The notes beneath the pieces were generated by a model. That model saw only the letters and a program-made list of their open reading frames with translations. It was not told where the DNA came from and did no database searches. Position numbers and translations under genes: made by a program. DNA of 41,222 bases from an uncultured Faecalibacterium sp. (GTDB lineage: Bacteria > Bacillota > Clostridia > Oscillospirales > Ruminococcaceae), in the NCBI GenBank assembly GCA_904394215.1, contig CAJFNF010000015.1, positions 1 to 41,222 on the forward strand. Reading direction: 5' to 3'. Below are positions 26,977 to 37,130 of the stretch, in pieces. The stretch's first letter is position 1. Each line of letters starts with the position of its first letter.

Positions 26977-27738
26977 ATGAAACGTTTGATCATCGGATAT
27001 CTGGCCGCAGGGGTGGCCTTCTGCGGCCTCCGCTGGGCTGACCTGGCCCTTTGGACCGACCATGCGTCGGGGCTGGTGACGGCGGGGCCGGTGTGGGCCC
27101 GCTATGCAGTGCTGGCCGTCTTTGCTGCGGCCGCCCTGGTGGCGGGCCGGGCGGCTGCCGGTTCGCCGGCGCCCCTCCGCACCCGCCAGTGGGCAGCTGC
27201 TGTGCCGGCCCTGGCCGGAACTTTCCTCTGCGTGGCCGGGGGCATCCTGGGACTGATCCAGGCTGCCGGGGTTGCCGCAGTGGCCAGCAGCATCCTGCTC
27301 CTGGCCTGCGGCGGCTGGCTGGGCTGGCTGGGTTTCGCCTGGGTGGCCGGAGGGGGCCGCCGGCCCTCGGCCTGGCTGGGGGTGGCAGGTACCCTGCTCT
27401 TTGTCTGGCAGATCCTCAACAGCTTTATGACCAACGGCTCCAGCTGGTACCGCACCATCCCCACATCCGCTGTGTGGCAGCAGCTGTCCGCCCTGTTGTT
27501 CCTGACCGCCCTGCTGCGGGTGCTCTGCCTGCCGGCACAGACCAGCGGCCGGGCTGTGGGGGGCTATGGGCTGCTGGCATTCTGTCTGTGCTTTTGTTGG
27601 CAGCTGCCCCGGTGCGTCCTGCTGGGGGCAGGTTTCAGCGGCTGGGCCCTGGCAGCCATCGGCCTTTTGGGGGGCGTCTGCGCCCTGCTCTGCGCCGCTG
27701 CAGAGCCCCATCCGGGGGCTTCTCACGCGGCTGGATGA
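26977..27738 (+). CDS. Polytopic membrane protein of unknown function (253 aa)
   Basis: The protein has about seven hydrophobic stretches, for example IIGYLAAGVAFCGLRW, YAVLAVFAAAALVAG, ALAGTFLCVAGGILGLI, LLLACGGWLGWLGFAWVA and FCLCFCWQLPRCVLL, with short Arg-containing loops. No domain is recognised. It begins six bases after citrate synthase, and the GAGG before it lies within that gene's last codons, so the two are co-transcribed. The pairing gives no clear functional clue. It may be an orphan accessory gene of the host lineage. Confidence 0.65.
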   Translation: MKRLIIGYLAAGVAFCGLRWADLALWTDHASGLVTAGPVWARYAVLAVFAAAALVAGRAAAGSPAPLRTRQWAAAVPALAGTFLCVAGGILGLIQAAGVAAVASSILLLACGGWLGWLGFAWVAGGGRRPSAWLGVAGTLLFVWQILNSFMTNGSSWYRTIPTSAVWQQLSALLFLTALLRVLCLPAQTSGRAVGGYGLLAFCLCFCWQLPRCVLLGAGFSGWALAAIGLLGGVCALLCAAAEPHPGASHAAG

Positions 27739-27824
27739 TTTGCCAAAAGTGCTAAAAAGATTTGAATGAAATCATGTAAAATCTATAAAAACGAAAAACC
27801 GCTTGTTATTTCTTTGTCGGACAC

Positions 27825-27853
27825 TTGAAGGTTTTGCGTTTTTGGTCTATAAT
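27825..27853 (+). promoter_or_regulatory. Strong promoter of gapA
   Basis: TTGAAG (27825-27830), 17 nt, and a perfect TATAAT (27848-27853) drive gapA. The start near 27860 gives a leader of about 50 nt ending in TAGGAGG before the ATG. Confidence 0.88.
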
Positions 27854-27911
27854 AAAAGCACCGTGAGATTTATCCTATTTCAAAGGGTAAAAATTTTAGG
27901 AGGTATATACA

Positions 27912-28943
27912 ATGGCTGTAAGAGTTGCTATCAATGGTTTTGGCCGCATTGGCCGCCTGGCTTTCCGTCAGATGTTCGACGCTGAGGGTTACGAGGTCGT
28001 CGCTATCAACGATCTGACCAGCCCCAAGATGCTGGCTCATCTGCTGAAGTACGACACCGCTCAGGGTTCCTTCTGCGGCAAGATCGGTGAGAACAAGCAC
28101 ACCGTTTCTTCCACTGAGGACTCCATCGTTGTCGACGGCAAGGAGATCAAGATCTACGCCATTAAGGACGCAAAGGATTGCCCCTGGGGCGAGCTGAACG
28201 TTGATGTCGTGCTGGAGTGCACCGGCTTCTACACCAGCAAGGAGAAGAGCATGGCTCACATCCAGGCTGGCGCAAAGAAGGTCGTCATTTCCGCTCCTGC
28301 CGGCAATGATCTGAAGACCATCGTCTACTCTGTCAACGAGAAGACCCTGACCGCTGAGGATCAGGTCATCTCCGCTGCTTCCTGCACCACCAACTGCCTG
28401 GCTCCCATGGCCGACACCCTGAACAAGGCCTTCCCCATCGTTTCCGGTATCATGACCACCGTTCATGCTTACACCGGCGACCAGATGATCCTGGATGGTC
28501 CTCAGCGCAAGGGCGACCTGCGCCGTGCTCGTGCTGGCGCACAGAACATCGTCCCCAACAGCACCGGCGCTGCCAAGGCCATCGGCCTGGTCATCCCCGA
28601 GCTGAACGGCAAGCTGATCGGCTCTGCTCAGCGTGTGCCCGTTCCCACCGGTTCTACCACCATTCTGGTTGCCGTTGTCAAGGGCAAGGACGTCACCAAG
28701 GAAGCCATCAACGCTGCTATGAAGGCTGCTGCTTCTGAGTCCTTCGGCTACAACGAGGATCAGATCGTTTCTTCCGACGTCATCGGCATGCGTTACGGCT
28801 CTCTGTTCGACGCTACCCAGACCATGGTTGCTAAGATCGACGACGACACCTACCAGGTTCAGGTCGTGTCTTGGTACGACAACGAGAACTCCTACACCTC
28901 TCAGATGGTCCGCACCATCAAGTACTTCGCTGAGAACTGCTAA
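27912..28943 (+). CDS. gapA: Glyceraldehyde-3-phosphate dehydrogenase, type I
   Basis: The 343-aa enzyme oxidises glyceraldehyde-3-phosphate to 1,3-bisphosphoglycerate with NAD in glycolysis. NAD-binding [17 protein letters not shown] starts the protein. The active site is [18 protein letters not shown] with the catalytic Cys, and the C-terminal signature [19 protein letters not shown] is intact. The gene has a strong promoter, an ideal AGGAGG ribosome site and its own terminator, so it is a single-gene unit apart from pgk-tpiA-gpmI located 6 kb further. Codon use is strongly biased, as expected for a highly expressed gene. Confidence 0.97.
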   Translation: MAVRVAINGFGRIGRLAFRQMFDAEGYEVVAINDLTSPKMLAHLLKYDTAQGSFCGKIGENKHTVSSTEDSIVVDGKEIKIYAIKDAKDCPWGELNVDVVLECTGFYTSKEKSMAHIQAGAKKVVISAPAGNDLKTIVYSVNEKTLTAEDQVISAASCTTNCLAPMADTLNKAFPIVSGIMTTVHAYTGDQMILDGPQRKGDLRRARAGAQNIVPNSTGAAKAIGLVIPELNGKLIGSAQRVPVPTGSTTILVAVVKGKDVTKEAINAAMKAAASESFGYNEDQIVSSDVIGMRYGSLFDATQTMVAKIDDDTYQVQVVSWYDNENSYTSQMVRTIKYFAENC

Positions 28944-28973
28944 GTACTGAGGGTACTCCAAAGGGCTAATGAA

Positions 28974-29003
28974 GGCCGCCGGCTTATGCCGGCGGCCTTT
29001 TTT
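28974..29003 (+). terminator. Terminator of gapA
   Basis: GGCCGCCGGC, loop TTAT, GCCGGCGGCC (28974-28997), then TTTTTT. A 10-bp GC-rich perfect stem. Confidence 0.95.
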
Positions 29004-29108
29004 GGTTTTCCGGAGGGCTTTTTTGTTTTTAAAAGAAAAAAGCTAAATTTCTTGTATTTTTTGCCCGCTTTACTGGACATTTGAACCGGAAAGGAGTTTA
29101 ATAAAGTT

Positions 29109-30773
29109 ATGTCCAGCAGTGAGCAGAAAAGGGGCGATCCTATGCCAGACAGACCGCTGACGGCAGGGCGGAGAAGTTTTCGCCTGTTGTATCCGCCGCA
29201 CACACCAGCCAAAGGGAGCGAATTGCCCGACACCAGTTTTTTCCACACCCTGCAGATTGACCAGATGGTCTCGGTGCGGCGGGAGAGCTGGCGGGGCCTG
29301 CCCGACCTGCGGCTGGAACAGTTTTACACCACCAATCCCGACGTTCTGGCCTGGCGGCTGGACGTGGTGGCAGATTTGGTGGACAGCGAACCCCTGCGGT
29401 CTCTGATCCGGGATGCCCTGCCCATGCTGCGGGATGCCGCCGAGATGCGGAAAGTGCTGAATGACCCTGCTTCCTCGGTGGAGAGCAGCCTGGCCTCGGT
29501 GCGGTATCTGGAGATTTATCTGGAGCTGGTGGAGATGTTCCATAGCCGGCTGGAACAGGCAGAGATCCACAGCGCGGGTTTCACCGCCCTGCGGGAGGAA
29601 ATCGAGTCCCGCCGGAACAGTGAGGACTACAAAGCCCTCAGCCGGCAGCTGGAGCGCACCGAATACCAGGTGGGCCATGTGCGGAGCATTGCCCTGGGGG
29701 TCAACCTGGACGGCACCCTGCGGGTAACCGAGGTGGGGCTGCTGTCCCTGAACACCGACCGCTACCGCCAGGGAAGCGTCCTGGACAAGCTGATGGGGAA
29801 GGACAAGACCGACCCCATGGTCTGCATTTCGGGCTTTGCCAACCTGGCCCGGACCGCCCGTCAGGAGGAAAAACACGCCCTGGACCAGGCGGTCTGCCGG
29901 GCTTTGGACAGTGCGTTTTCCAAGACCATCCGCAGCTGGGAGCCGGTCATCGACCAGTATTTCCGGGATGAGACCTCCTTTTTCATCGGGCTGCTGGATG
30001 ATTTCCGGTTTTTGTCGGCGGCCGTCAGCTTCCTGATGGAACTGAAAGGCCACGGCTGCCCCCTCTGCCGCCCCCAAATCCGCCCCATGGCCGAAAAGGC
30101 CCTCCAGCTCAAAGATGTGTACAATCCCATGCTGGTGCTCCGCGGCGAGGGCCAGGGGCCGGTGGTGTCCAATGACTTTGGCTATGACGCCAAGGGCCGG
30201 TTTTATCTGGTCACCGGGCCCAACCACGGGGGCAAATCCATCTTCTGCTACTCCATCGGGATGGCCCAGGTGCTGTTCCAGCTGGGCCTGCTGGTGCCGG
30301 CCCGGGAAGCAGTGATGAGCCCGGTGCGGTGCGTCTTCACCCATTTCCCCACCTCGGATGAGGACAACTACGGCAAGGGCCGGCTGGAAAGCGAATGTGC
30401 CCGGATGAGCCACATCCTTCACCTGCTGGAGGAGGATGACATGCTGCTGATGGATGAGAGCTTCAGCTCCACCAGCCTGCTGGAAGGCGGCTACATTGCA
30501 GGGGAGGTGCTGTCGGCCATCACGGTGATCGGCTGCGGCGGGGTGTATGTGACCCACATCCACGAGCTGACCCAGAAGCTGGACCAGTTCAACGCCACCC
30601 CCGGCCGCACCGGCTGCATCGACAACCTGGTGGCCCAGATGGAAAATGCGGCCGAGGGCACCCGCAGCTACCGGGTGGTACGGGCCACCCCCGACGGCCT
30701 CAGCTATGCCAAAGATATTGCCCGCAAATACGGCCTGAGCTGCGAGGAAATCCTGGCAGATCACAAGGGTTGA
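29109..30773 (+). CDS. MutS-related ATPase without mismatch-recognition domain
   Basis: The 554-aa product has the core/lever and ATPase domains of the MutS superfamily but lacks the N-terminal mismatch-binding domain and any C-terminal Smr nuclease. The ATPase shows Walker A GPNHGGKSIF (near residue 375), a signature loop SDEDNYGKGRLESECARM, Walker B MLLMDESFSST (near 445), and VYVTHIHELTQKL. The mid part is helical and clamp-like. Such MutS-like proteins are of unknown function, perhaps recombination control. The start may be ATG 29109 or the ATG at 29142, which has AGGGG 7 nt upstream. It stands alone between gapA and a bidirectional terminator. Confidence 0.82.
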   Translation: MSSSEQKRGDPMPDRPLTAGRRSFRLLYPPHTPAKGSELPDTSFFHTLQIDQMVSVRRESWRGLPDLRLEQFYTTNPDVLAWRLDVVADLVDSEPLRSLIRDALPMLRDAAEMRKVLNDPASSVESSLASVRYLEIYLELVEMFHSRLEQAEIHSAGFTALREEIESRRNSEDYKALSRQLERTEYQVGHVRSIALGVNLDGTLRVTEVGLLSLNTDRYRQGSVLDKLMGKDKTDPMVCISGFANLARTARQEEKHALDQAVCRALDSAFSKTIRSWEPVIDQYFRDETSFFIGLLDDFRFLSAAVSFLMELKGHGCPLCRPQIRPMAEKALQLKDVYNPMLVLRGEGQGPVVSNDFGYDAKGRFYLVTGPNHGGKSIFCYSIGMAQVLFQLGLLVPAREAVMSPVRCVFTHFPTSDEDNYGKGRLESECARMSHILHLLEEDDMLLMDESFSSTSLLEGGYIAGEVLSAITVIGCGGVYVTHIHELTQKLDQFNATPGRTGCIDNLVAQMENAAEGTRSYRVVRATPDGLSYAKDIARKYGLSCEEILADHKG

Positions 30774-30786
30774 GATACAAAAAACA

Positions 30787-30828
30787 CCGCCGCGCCTTCC
30801 TGACAGGGGAAAGGCGCGGCGGTTTCTT
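30787..30828. terminator. Bidirectional terminator
   Basis: CCGCCGCGCCTT (30787-30798) pairs with AAGGCGCGGCGG (30811-30822). AAAAAACA precedes and TTTCTTT follows, so it can serve both the MutS-like gene and the convergent LysR gene. Confidence 0.85.
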
Positions 30829-31724
30829 TACGCCTGCTGCATCAGCCGGATGAAATCCTGGGCGCACTCGGGCAGGTAGCTGCCCCGGCGCCAGGCGGCC
30901 ACAAAGTCCAGGGACGGGCCGCCGGCCAGCAGATAGCGGTCAAACTGGGCGTCCCGCTCCAGATGGCGCAGCAGCCCGCTGCTGATGAAGGCAGCCCCGT
31001 AGCCGTTGACCGCCAGGGCAAAGGCGGCCCGGATGTTGCTGGTCTCCAGGATCCGGCGGGGGGAGACGTGCTGCCGCCGCATCAATTCATAGATGTACTG
31101 CCCCTGGCGCTGGGTCCGTTTTTGGAGCAGGAAGGTCTCCTCGGCCAGGGTGGAGAGGGGCAGCTCCCACTGGTCTCCCCGGGGGACGGCCTGGCTGCGG
31201 GCGGGATGCCCCTGGGGCAGGACTGCGTAGATGGTGTCATGGGCCAGGACCCGGTATTCCAGCCGGGGGTCGGGGGCGGTGTAGTTGTAGAAGTTCAGGT
31301 CTACCTGCCCCGACCGGAGGGCCTCGTCCAGGGCCTCGCTGTCATCCTCCAGGATCCGGATTTCCACGTTGGGGTGGAGCCGCCGGAAGCCGGGCAGCAC
31401 CGACGGCAGGGAAAAGCTGCACCGCACCGGCGGGATTCCCACCGGCAGCCGGCCCACGTCCTCCCGCCGGATGTCCGCCATCTCGGCGTCCAGGGTCCGC
31501 TTGACGCTCAGCAGTTCCTTGGCCCGGGCCAGATACCGCTCCCCTGCATAGGTCAGCACCAGCCGCCGCCCGGTCCGCTGGAACAGGGGCAGGCCGACTT
31601 CCTCTTCCAGCCGCTGCAGGGACTTGGTGAGGGTGGGCTGGCTGACATACAGCTGCTGGGCCGCCTTGGTGATGTTGCCCAGCTGGGCGATGGTGACAAA
31701 GTAATCCAGTTCGTGGAGTTCCAT
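30828..31724 (-). CDS. LysR-type transcriptional regulator
   Basis: The 298-aa regulator has the LysR N-terminal winged HTH (LDYFVTIAQLGNITKAAQQL, VSQPTLTKSLQRLEEEVG, FQRTGRRLVLT) and a C-terminal substrate-binding domain (residues about 90-298) that senses a small molecule. It is divergent from the lipoprotein reductase gene, with 172 bp between the two start codons, and so probably controls it. ATG at 31724 is chosen because AAAGGAGG lies 10 nt upstream; an upstream extension of 23 residues does not resemble the family. The intergenic region holds a 24-bp palindrome and a second, smaller one. The inducer cannot be guessed beyond a likely substrate of the reductase. Confidence 0.9.
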   Translation of the reverse strand: MELHELDYFVTIAQLGNITKAAQQLYVSQPTLTKSLQRLEEEVGLPLFQRTGRRLVLTYAGERYLARAKELLSVKRTLDAEMADIRREDVGRLPVGIPPVRCSFSLPSVLPGFRRLHPNVEIRILEDDSEALDEALRSGQVDLNFYNYTAPDPRLEYRVLAHDTIYAVLPQGHPARSQAVPRGDQWELPLSTLAEETFLLQKRTQRQGQYIYELMRRQHVSPRRILETSNIRAAFALAVNGYGAAFISSGLLRHLERDAQFDRYLLAGGPSLDFVAAWRRGSYLPECAQDFIRLMQQA

Positions 31725-31791
31725 GGGAGAAAAGCCTCCTTTCCGGCTACACCCAGTGTAGCATAAAGTATGCCTAAAAGCTATTGACCGC

Positions 31792-31815
31792 ATAAATAAA
31801 ATGAATTTTATTTAT
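31792..31815. promoter_or_regulatory. Palindrome in the LysR/reductase intergenic region
   Basis: ATAAATAAAAT, GA, ATTTTATTTAT form a perfect 11+11 palindrome between the divergent genes. It includes several T-N11-A type spacings expected for LysR sites. A smaller palindrome GCATA-AAG-TATGC lies at 31761-31773. Likely regulator-binding or core promoter DNA for the reductase. Confidence 0.5.
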
Positions 31816-31896
31816 TGTGCATCTTTTGCTACAATAGTTTGTGAAAAAGGTGGCAATGCCAGCCTGGCAGGAAACAATATGAAGGAGGTTCCCATC

Positions 31897-33690
31897 GTGA
31901 AACATACCCGTAAATGGCTGCGCGTCCTCTCGGCAGCCGTGGCATCTGTGGTGCTGCTGGCCGGGTGCCAGAGCGCCTCGACCCAGAGCACAGCAGCCGG
32001 CAGCGGCGCAGCAGAGCAGCAGGTCCTGACCGGCACCGGCCAGGGCATCGAGGGCGACGTGGTGGTGGAGGTGACCACCGACGGCCAGAAGATTTATTCC
32101 ATCGACGTGGTGGAGCAGAACGAGACCGAGGGCATCGGCTCGGTGGCAGTGGAAAAGCTCCCCGGCATGATTGTGGATGCCCAGAGCCTGGCGGTGGACG
32201 GCATTGCCGGCTGCACCGTCACCAGCGACGCCATCAAGGAAGCCGTCCGGGCTGCCCTGGAGAGCGGCGGCATCGACGTGTCCAAGTTTGAGGTGGCTCC
32301 CGCCGCTTCCGAGGACACCGAGCGCACCGAGGAAACCCTGGACTGTGACGTGGTGGTGGTGGGCGCCGGCGGCGCCGGCCTGACTGCCGCAGCCCAGGCC
32401 GCCGAAGACGGGGCCTCGGTCATCGTGGTGGAGAAGATGCCCATCGTGGGCGGCAACAGCCTGAAGGCCACCGGCGGCATGAACGCAGCCGGCACCTCTT
32501 ACCAGGCAGCTCTGGGCATCACCGACAGCGGCGTCCAGGAGTTCATTGAGGACACCATGAACGGCGGCCACCAGATCAACGACATCAACCTGGTGACCAC
32601 CATGGCCGAGAACAGTGCAGACGCCATCGACTGGCTGGCCAGCATCGGCGCACCCCTGCCCAAGGTGGAAGCCACCGGCGGCACCACCCACAAATACCTC
32701 CATGAGCCCGAGGACGGCAGCGCCGTGGGCTCCTACCTGGTGGACAAGCTGAGCGCCCAGGTGGAGAAGGAGGGCATCCAGGTCCTGCTGGAGACCAAGG
32801 CCACCGAGATCCTGATGGACAACGGCCAGGCTGTGGGCATCCGGGCCGAGGGCAAGAGCACCGACTACACCATCAACGCCAAGGCTGTGGTGCTGGCCAC
32901 CGGCGGCTTCGGCGCCAACTATGACATGATGACCCAGTATAACCCCTCCCTGGCCAACGCCGTCACCACCAACCACGCCGGCGCCACCGGCGACGGCATC
33001 ACCATGGGTGAGGCCGTGGGTGCTGACACGGTGGATATGGAGCAGATCCAGCTCCACCCCACCGTCTACCAGGAAAACGGCCTGCTGGTGTCCGAGAGCG
33101 TCCGCAGCATGGGCGGCATCCTGGTGAACAGCGAGGGCAAGCGGTTCTGCAACGACCTGGCCACCCGCGACGCCGTCTCCAACGCCGAGCTGGAGCAGCC
33201 CGGCAGCTATGCCTATATCATCTTTGACCAGCGGGTGGTGGACAACCTGGCTTCCACCCAGAAGTACATCAAGAACGGCCTGACGGTGCAGGCTGATACC
33301 TATGAGGGCCTGGCCGAGGCCATGGGCCTCACCGGCGACGCCGTCACCAACTTTGTGGACACCATGAACACCTGGAACGCCAGCGTAGCCGCCGGCGTGG
33401 ATGAGGAGTTCGGCCGCAACAACGGCATGGAAGAGGATCTGTCCACTGCGCCTTACTACGCCATCAAGATCGCCCCGGGCATCCATCACACCATGGGCGG
33501 CCTGAAGATCAACACCGACACCCAGGTCATCAGCACCGAGGGCCAGGCCATCCCCGGCCTGTATGCCGCAGGTGAGACCACCGGCGGCGTCCACGGCGGC
33601 AACCGCATCGGCGGCAATGCTGTCTGCGACTTCGTGGTCTTTGGCCGGATCGCCGGCCAGAATGCCGCGGCTTTTGCCCAGGCAAACTAA
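31897..33690 (+). CDS. Lipid-anchored FMN/FAD-dependent reductase (fumarate reductase-like)
   Basis: The 597-aa product is a lipoprotein (VVLLAGC lipobox near residue 22), so it acts outside the membrane. Residues about 45-120 form an FMN-binding domain; GIAGCTVTS is the likely site where FMN is covalently attached. The FAD-binding fumarate reductase/urocanate reductase module follows: DVVVVGAGGAGLTAAAQAA, MPIVGGNS, ATGGFGAN, IHHTMGGLKI and GGNRIGGNAVCD. It would take electrons from an extracytosolic carrier and reduce an unsaturated acid; whether fumarate, urocanate or another cannot be told. The start is GTG at 31897, with AAGGAGG 8 nt upstream. The LysR gene faces it. No ApbE flavin transferase is in the window. 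Confidence 0.85.
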   Translation: MKHTRKWLRVLSAAVASVVLLAGCQSASTQSTAAGSGAAEQQVLTGTGQGIEGDVVVEVTTDGQKIYSIDVVEQNETEGIGSVAVEKLPGMIVDAQSLAVDGIAGCTVTSDAIKEAVRAALESGGIDVSKFEVAPAASEDTERTEETLDCDVVVVGAGGAGLTAAAQAAEDGASVIVVEKMPIVGGNSLKATGGMNAAGTSYQAALGITDSGVQEFIEDTMNGGHQINDINLVTTMAENSADAIDWLASIGAPLPKVEATGGTTHKYLHEPEDGSAVGSYLVDKLSAQVEKEGIQVLLETKATEILMDNGQAVGIRAEGKSTDYTINAKAVVLATGGFGANYDMMTQYNPSLANAVTTNHAGATGDGITMGEAVGADTVDMEQIQLHPTVYQENGLLVSESVRSMGGILVNSEGKRFCNDLATRDAVSNAELEQPGSYAYIIFDQRVVDNLASTQKYIKNGLTVQADTYEGLAEAMGLTGDAVTNFVDTMNTWNASVAAGVDEEFGRNNGMEEDLSTAPYYAIKIAPGIHHTMGGLKINTDTQVISTEGQAIPGLYAAGETTGGVHGGNRIGGNAVCDFVVFGRIAGQNAAAFAQAN

Positions 33691-33726
33691 AGTTCAGCCA
33701 TCTTCGATTGAAAACACATACTGGGG

Positions 33727-33772
33727 GCGGGCCCGCTTTCTGCACAGCGCAGAGGGCGGGCCCGCTCTTTTT
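33727..33772 (+). terminator. Terminator of the reductase gene
   Basis: The 10-nt self-complementary GCGGGCCCGC occurs at 33727-33736 and 33756-33765 and so can pair across an 19-nt loop, followed by TCTTTTT. Confidence 0.8.
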
Positions 33773-33776
33773 GCGC

Positions 33777-33805
33777 AAAAAAGCCCCGCGGCCTTCCGCG
33801 GAGCT
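33777..33805 (-). terminator. Terminator of the nucleotidyltransferase gene
   Basis: On the minus strand AGCTCCGCGG and CCGCGGGGCT (33805-33782) flank AAGG and are followed by TTTTT. It serves the convergent nucleotidyltransferase gene, whose stop is at 33821. Confidence 0.8.
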
Positions 33806-33820
33806 TTGCTGCTGTGGTGC

Positions 33821-34732
33821 TTAGAATTGAGCGGGGTAGAGGCCCTCCTGGGTGAGGCGGGCCAGGGCCTCCATGACGCCGGGCTTATCCTCCCGGTAGG
33901 TGACCCCGTACCACTTGTCGGTGCTGTGGAGCATCTGCACCTGGGCCTTCCCCTCGGTAATCAGGTTCGAGATGATGGTGGGCAGGAAGTACTCGCACTT
34001 CATGGGGTTCTGAGCCAGGTTTTCAGCCAGGAACCGGGGAAACCGGGTTTCCGCCTCGGCCATAAAGCCGGCGGTCAGACCCCAGAAGCCCATGCTCACC
34101 AGGGTGTCCCCGGGCAGGGTGACCCAGCCGTCCCCGTCGGCGTAGCGGATGGTGCCGTCCTTCTCCTGGACAATTTTGGTCCGCTCGGTGACGCTGGTGA
34201 GGGTGCCGTCGGGGGCCACCTCACAGACCCCCCGGGAGACGCTGCCGTGTTCGGTGACGGTGTTCTTGACCTGGTAGCCCACCATGCAGTATTGGGCCTT
34301 CTGGCCGTCGGTGTGGGTGGAAAGGTAATCGTACATCACCCGGAAAGCCTCGGGGCCGTAGTAGTCGTCCGAGTTGATGACGGCGAAGGGCCCGTGGATC
34401 AGGTGCCGGGCGCTGAGCACTGCCTGGCCGGTGCCAAAGGGCTTGGTCCGCCCTTCGGGGACGGCATAGGGGGCGGGGAGGTCTTCCAGGGACTGATAGG
34501 CGTATTCCACCTCCATCAGCCTGGTCAGCCGGTCCCCGATGGCCCGGCGGAAGTCAGCCTCGAACTCCCGGCGGATGATGAAGATGACCTTCCCAAAGCC
34601 GGCCCGGCGGGCATCAAAAATCGAATAGTCAATGATCAGCTGGCCGGAAGGCCCCACCGGGTCCAGCTGCTTCATGCCGCCGTAGCGGCTGCCCATGCCG
34701 GCAGCCAGCACGACCAGAACAGGTTTTTCCAT
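33821..34732 (-). CDS. Sugar nucleotidyltransferase family protein
   Basis: The 303-aa product belongs to the NTP-transferase (GlmU/RmlA-like) superfamily that joins a nucleotide to a sugar-1-phosphate or alcohol phosphate. The nucleotide-binding start LVVLAAGMGSRYGGMKQLDP is intact, FGTGQAVLSARHLI and FAVINSDDYYGPEAF (metal-binding Asp) follow, with VSMGFWGLTAGF later. The exact substrate is unclear; similar proteins are often listed as UTP-glucose-1-phosphate uridylyltransferase-like. The ATG at 34732 has AAAGGAGG 9 nt upstream; longer frames upstream are not credible. It is a single-gene unit divergent from pgk. Confidence 0.8.
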   Translation of the reverse strand: MEKPVLVVLAAGMGSRYGGMKQLDPVGPSGQLIIDYSIFDARRAGFGKVIFIIRREFEADFRRAIGDRLTRLMEVEYAYQSLEDLPAPYAVPEGRTKPFGTGQAVLSARHLIHGPFAVINSDDYYGPEAFRVMYDYLSTHTDGQKAQYCMVGYQVKNTVTEHGSVSRGVCEVAPDGTLTSVTERTKIVQEKDGTIRYADGDGWVTLPGDTLVSMGFWGLTAGFMAEAETRFPRFLAENLAQNPMKCEYFLPTIISNLITEGKAQVQMLHSTDKWYGVTYREDKPGVMEALARLTQEGLYPAQF

Positions 34733-34890
34733 AGAAAAATTCCTCCTTTGCGGCCGGGTGGCCCGGCTGCCTTTGGGTCTATTATAGACCCGGGGTCCGG
34801 CGGTTGACAAGACTGTTTTTCCAAAACACAGCAGGCCGCAGTTTTTGCCGCCTGAAAGGCCGGTTTGTCAAAAAACAATCAAATAACGGC

Positions 34891-34919
34891 TTGCTTTAAA
34901 CCGCTGATTTGTATATAAT
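34891..34919 (+). promoter_or_regulatory. Promoter of the pgk unit
   Basis: TTGCTT (34891-34896), a 17-nt spacer and a perfect TATAAT (34914-34919) precede pgk. The leader is about 70 nt and ends with GAGGAG before the ATG. Confidence 0.82.
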
Positions 34920-34996
34920 AGAACTATCCACGGGGAGACCCGAAGATGACAAAACTCACTTCAGGCAAATTCAAGGATTGAGAGGAGTTTAGAACA

Positions 34997-36205
<1,209 letters not shown>

Positions 36206-36234
36206 GGCAGTCGCTTTTCACAACAAGATGTGAT

Positions 36235-36268
36235 GGGTGCGGCGGCGCATCGCCGCCGCACCCTTTTG
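36235..36268 (+). terminator. Terminator between pgk and tpiA
   Basis: GGGTGCGGCGGCG (36235-36247) pairs with CGCCGCCGCACCC (36251-36263), followed by TTTTGTTTTG. The U-run is interrupted by G, so partial read-through into tpiA is plausible. No separate tpiA promoter is obvious in the remaining 50 bp. Confidence 0.75.
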
Positions 36269-36320
36269 TTTTGGGCGGCCTTCCCGGCCGTCCCTATGGA
36301 AATAACAAGGAGAAACCATT

Positions 36321-37091
36321 ATGGATAAAGCAAAGCGCAAGGCTATCATTGCCGGCAACTGGAAGATGAACAAGACCGCCACCGAGGCAGCCCAGCTGAT
36401 TGACGAGCTGATCCCCGCTGTCAAGGATGCCACCTGCGAGGTTGTCATCTGCACCCCCTACACCGACCTGGTAACCGCTGTTGCCAAGACCAAGGGCACC
36501 AACATCCACGTGGGCGCCGAGAACGTCCACTTTGAGAAGTCCGGCGCCTTCACCGGCGAGATCAGCGCTGACATGCTGGTGGACCTGGGCGTGGAGTACG
36601 TCATCGTCGGCCACAGCGAGCGCCGCCAGTACTTCGCAGAGACCGACCAGACCGTCAACAAGCGCGCCCTGGCCGCTCTGAATGCCGGCCTGAAGACCAT
36701 CATCTGCGTGGGCGAGAGCCTGGAGCAGCGTGAGGAGGGCGTCACCGAGGAGCTGGTCCGGATGCAGACCAAGATCGCCCTGCAGGGTGTCACCGCCGAG
36801 CAGATGGCCAATGTGGTTATCGCTTACGAGCCCGTCTGGGCCATCGGCACCGGCAAGACCGCTACCGCTGACCAGGCTGAGGAAGTCTGCGCCCAGATCC
36901 GCAAGGTGATCGGCGAGCTGTACGGCGAGGCTGTGGCTGAGGCCACCACCGTCCAGTACGGCGGCAGCATGAACGCCAAGAACTGCGAGGAGCTGCTGGG
37001 CAAGAAGGACGTGGACGGCGGCCTGATCGGCGGCGCCTCCCTGAAGGCTCCCGACTTCGCAGTGATTGTCAACGCTGCCACCAAGGGCTGA
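36321..37091 (+). CDS. tpiA: Triosephosphate isomerase
   Basis: The 256-aa TIM barrel enzyme interconverts dihydroxyacetone phosphate and glyceraldehyde-3-phosphate. The substrate lysine is in [10 protein letters not shown], the electrophilic His in IVGHSERRQ and the catalytic Glu in [17 protein letters not shown] (loop 6 follows). The phosphate-binding ends YGGSMNAKN and [11 protein letters not shown] are complete. AAGGAG lies 8 nt before the ATG. It follows pgk and a terminator and precedes gpmI by 39 bp. Confidence 0.97.
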   Translation: MDKAKRKAIIAGNWKMNKTATEAAQLIDELIPAVKDATCEVVICTPYTDLVTAVAKTKGTNIHVGAENVHFEKSGAFTGEISADMLVDLGVEYVIVGHSERRQYFAETDQTVNKRALAALNAGLKTIICVGESLEQREEGVTEELVRMQTKIALQGVTAEQMANVVIAYEPVWAIGTGKTATADQAEEVCAQIRKVIGELYGEAVAEATTVQYGGSMNAKNCEELLGKKDVDGGLIGGASLKAPDFAVIVNAATKG

Positions 37092-37130
37092 GCCTTTGGC
37101 AAATCAATAGAAACCGAGGATTAAATTACT

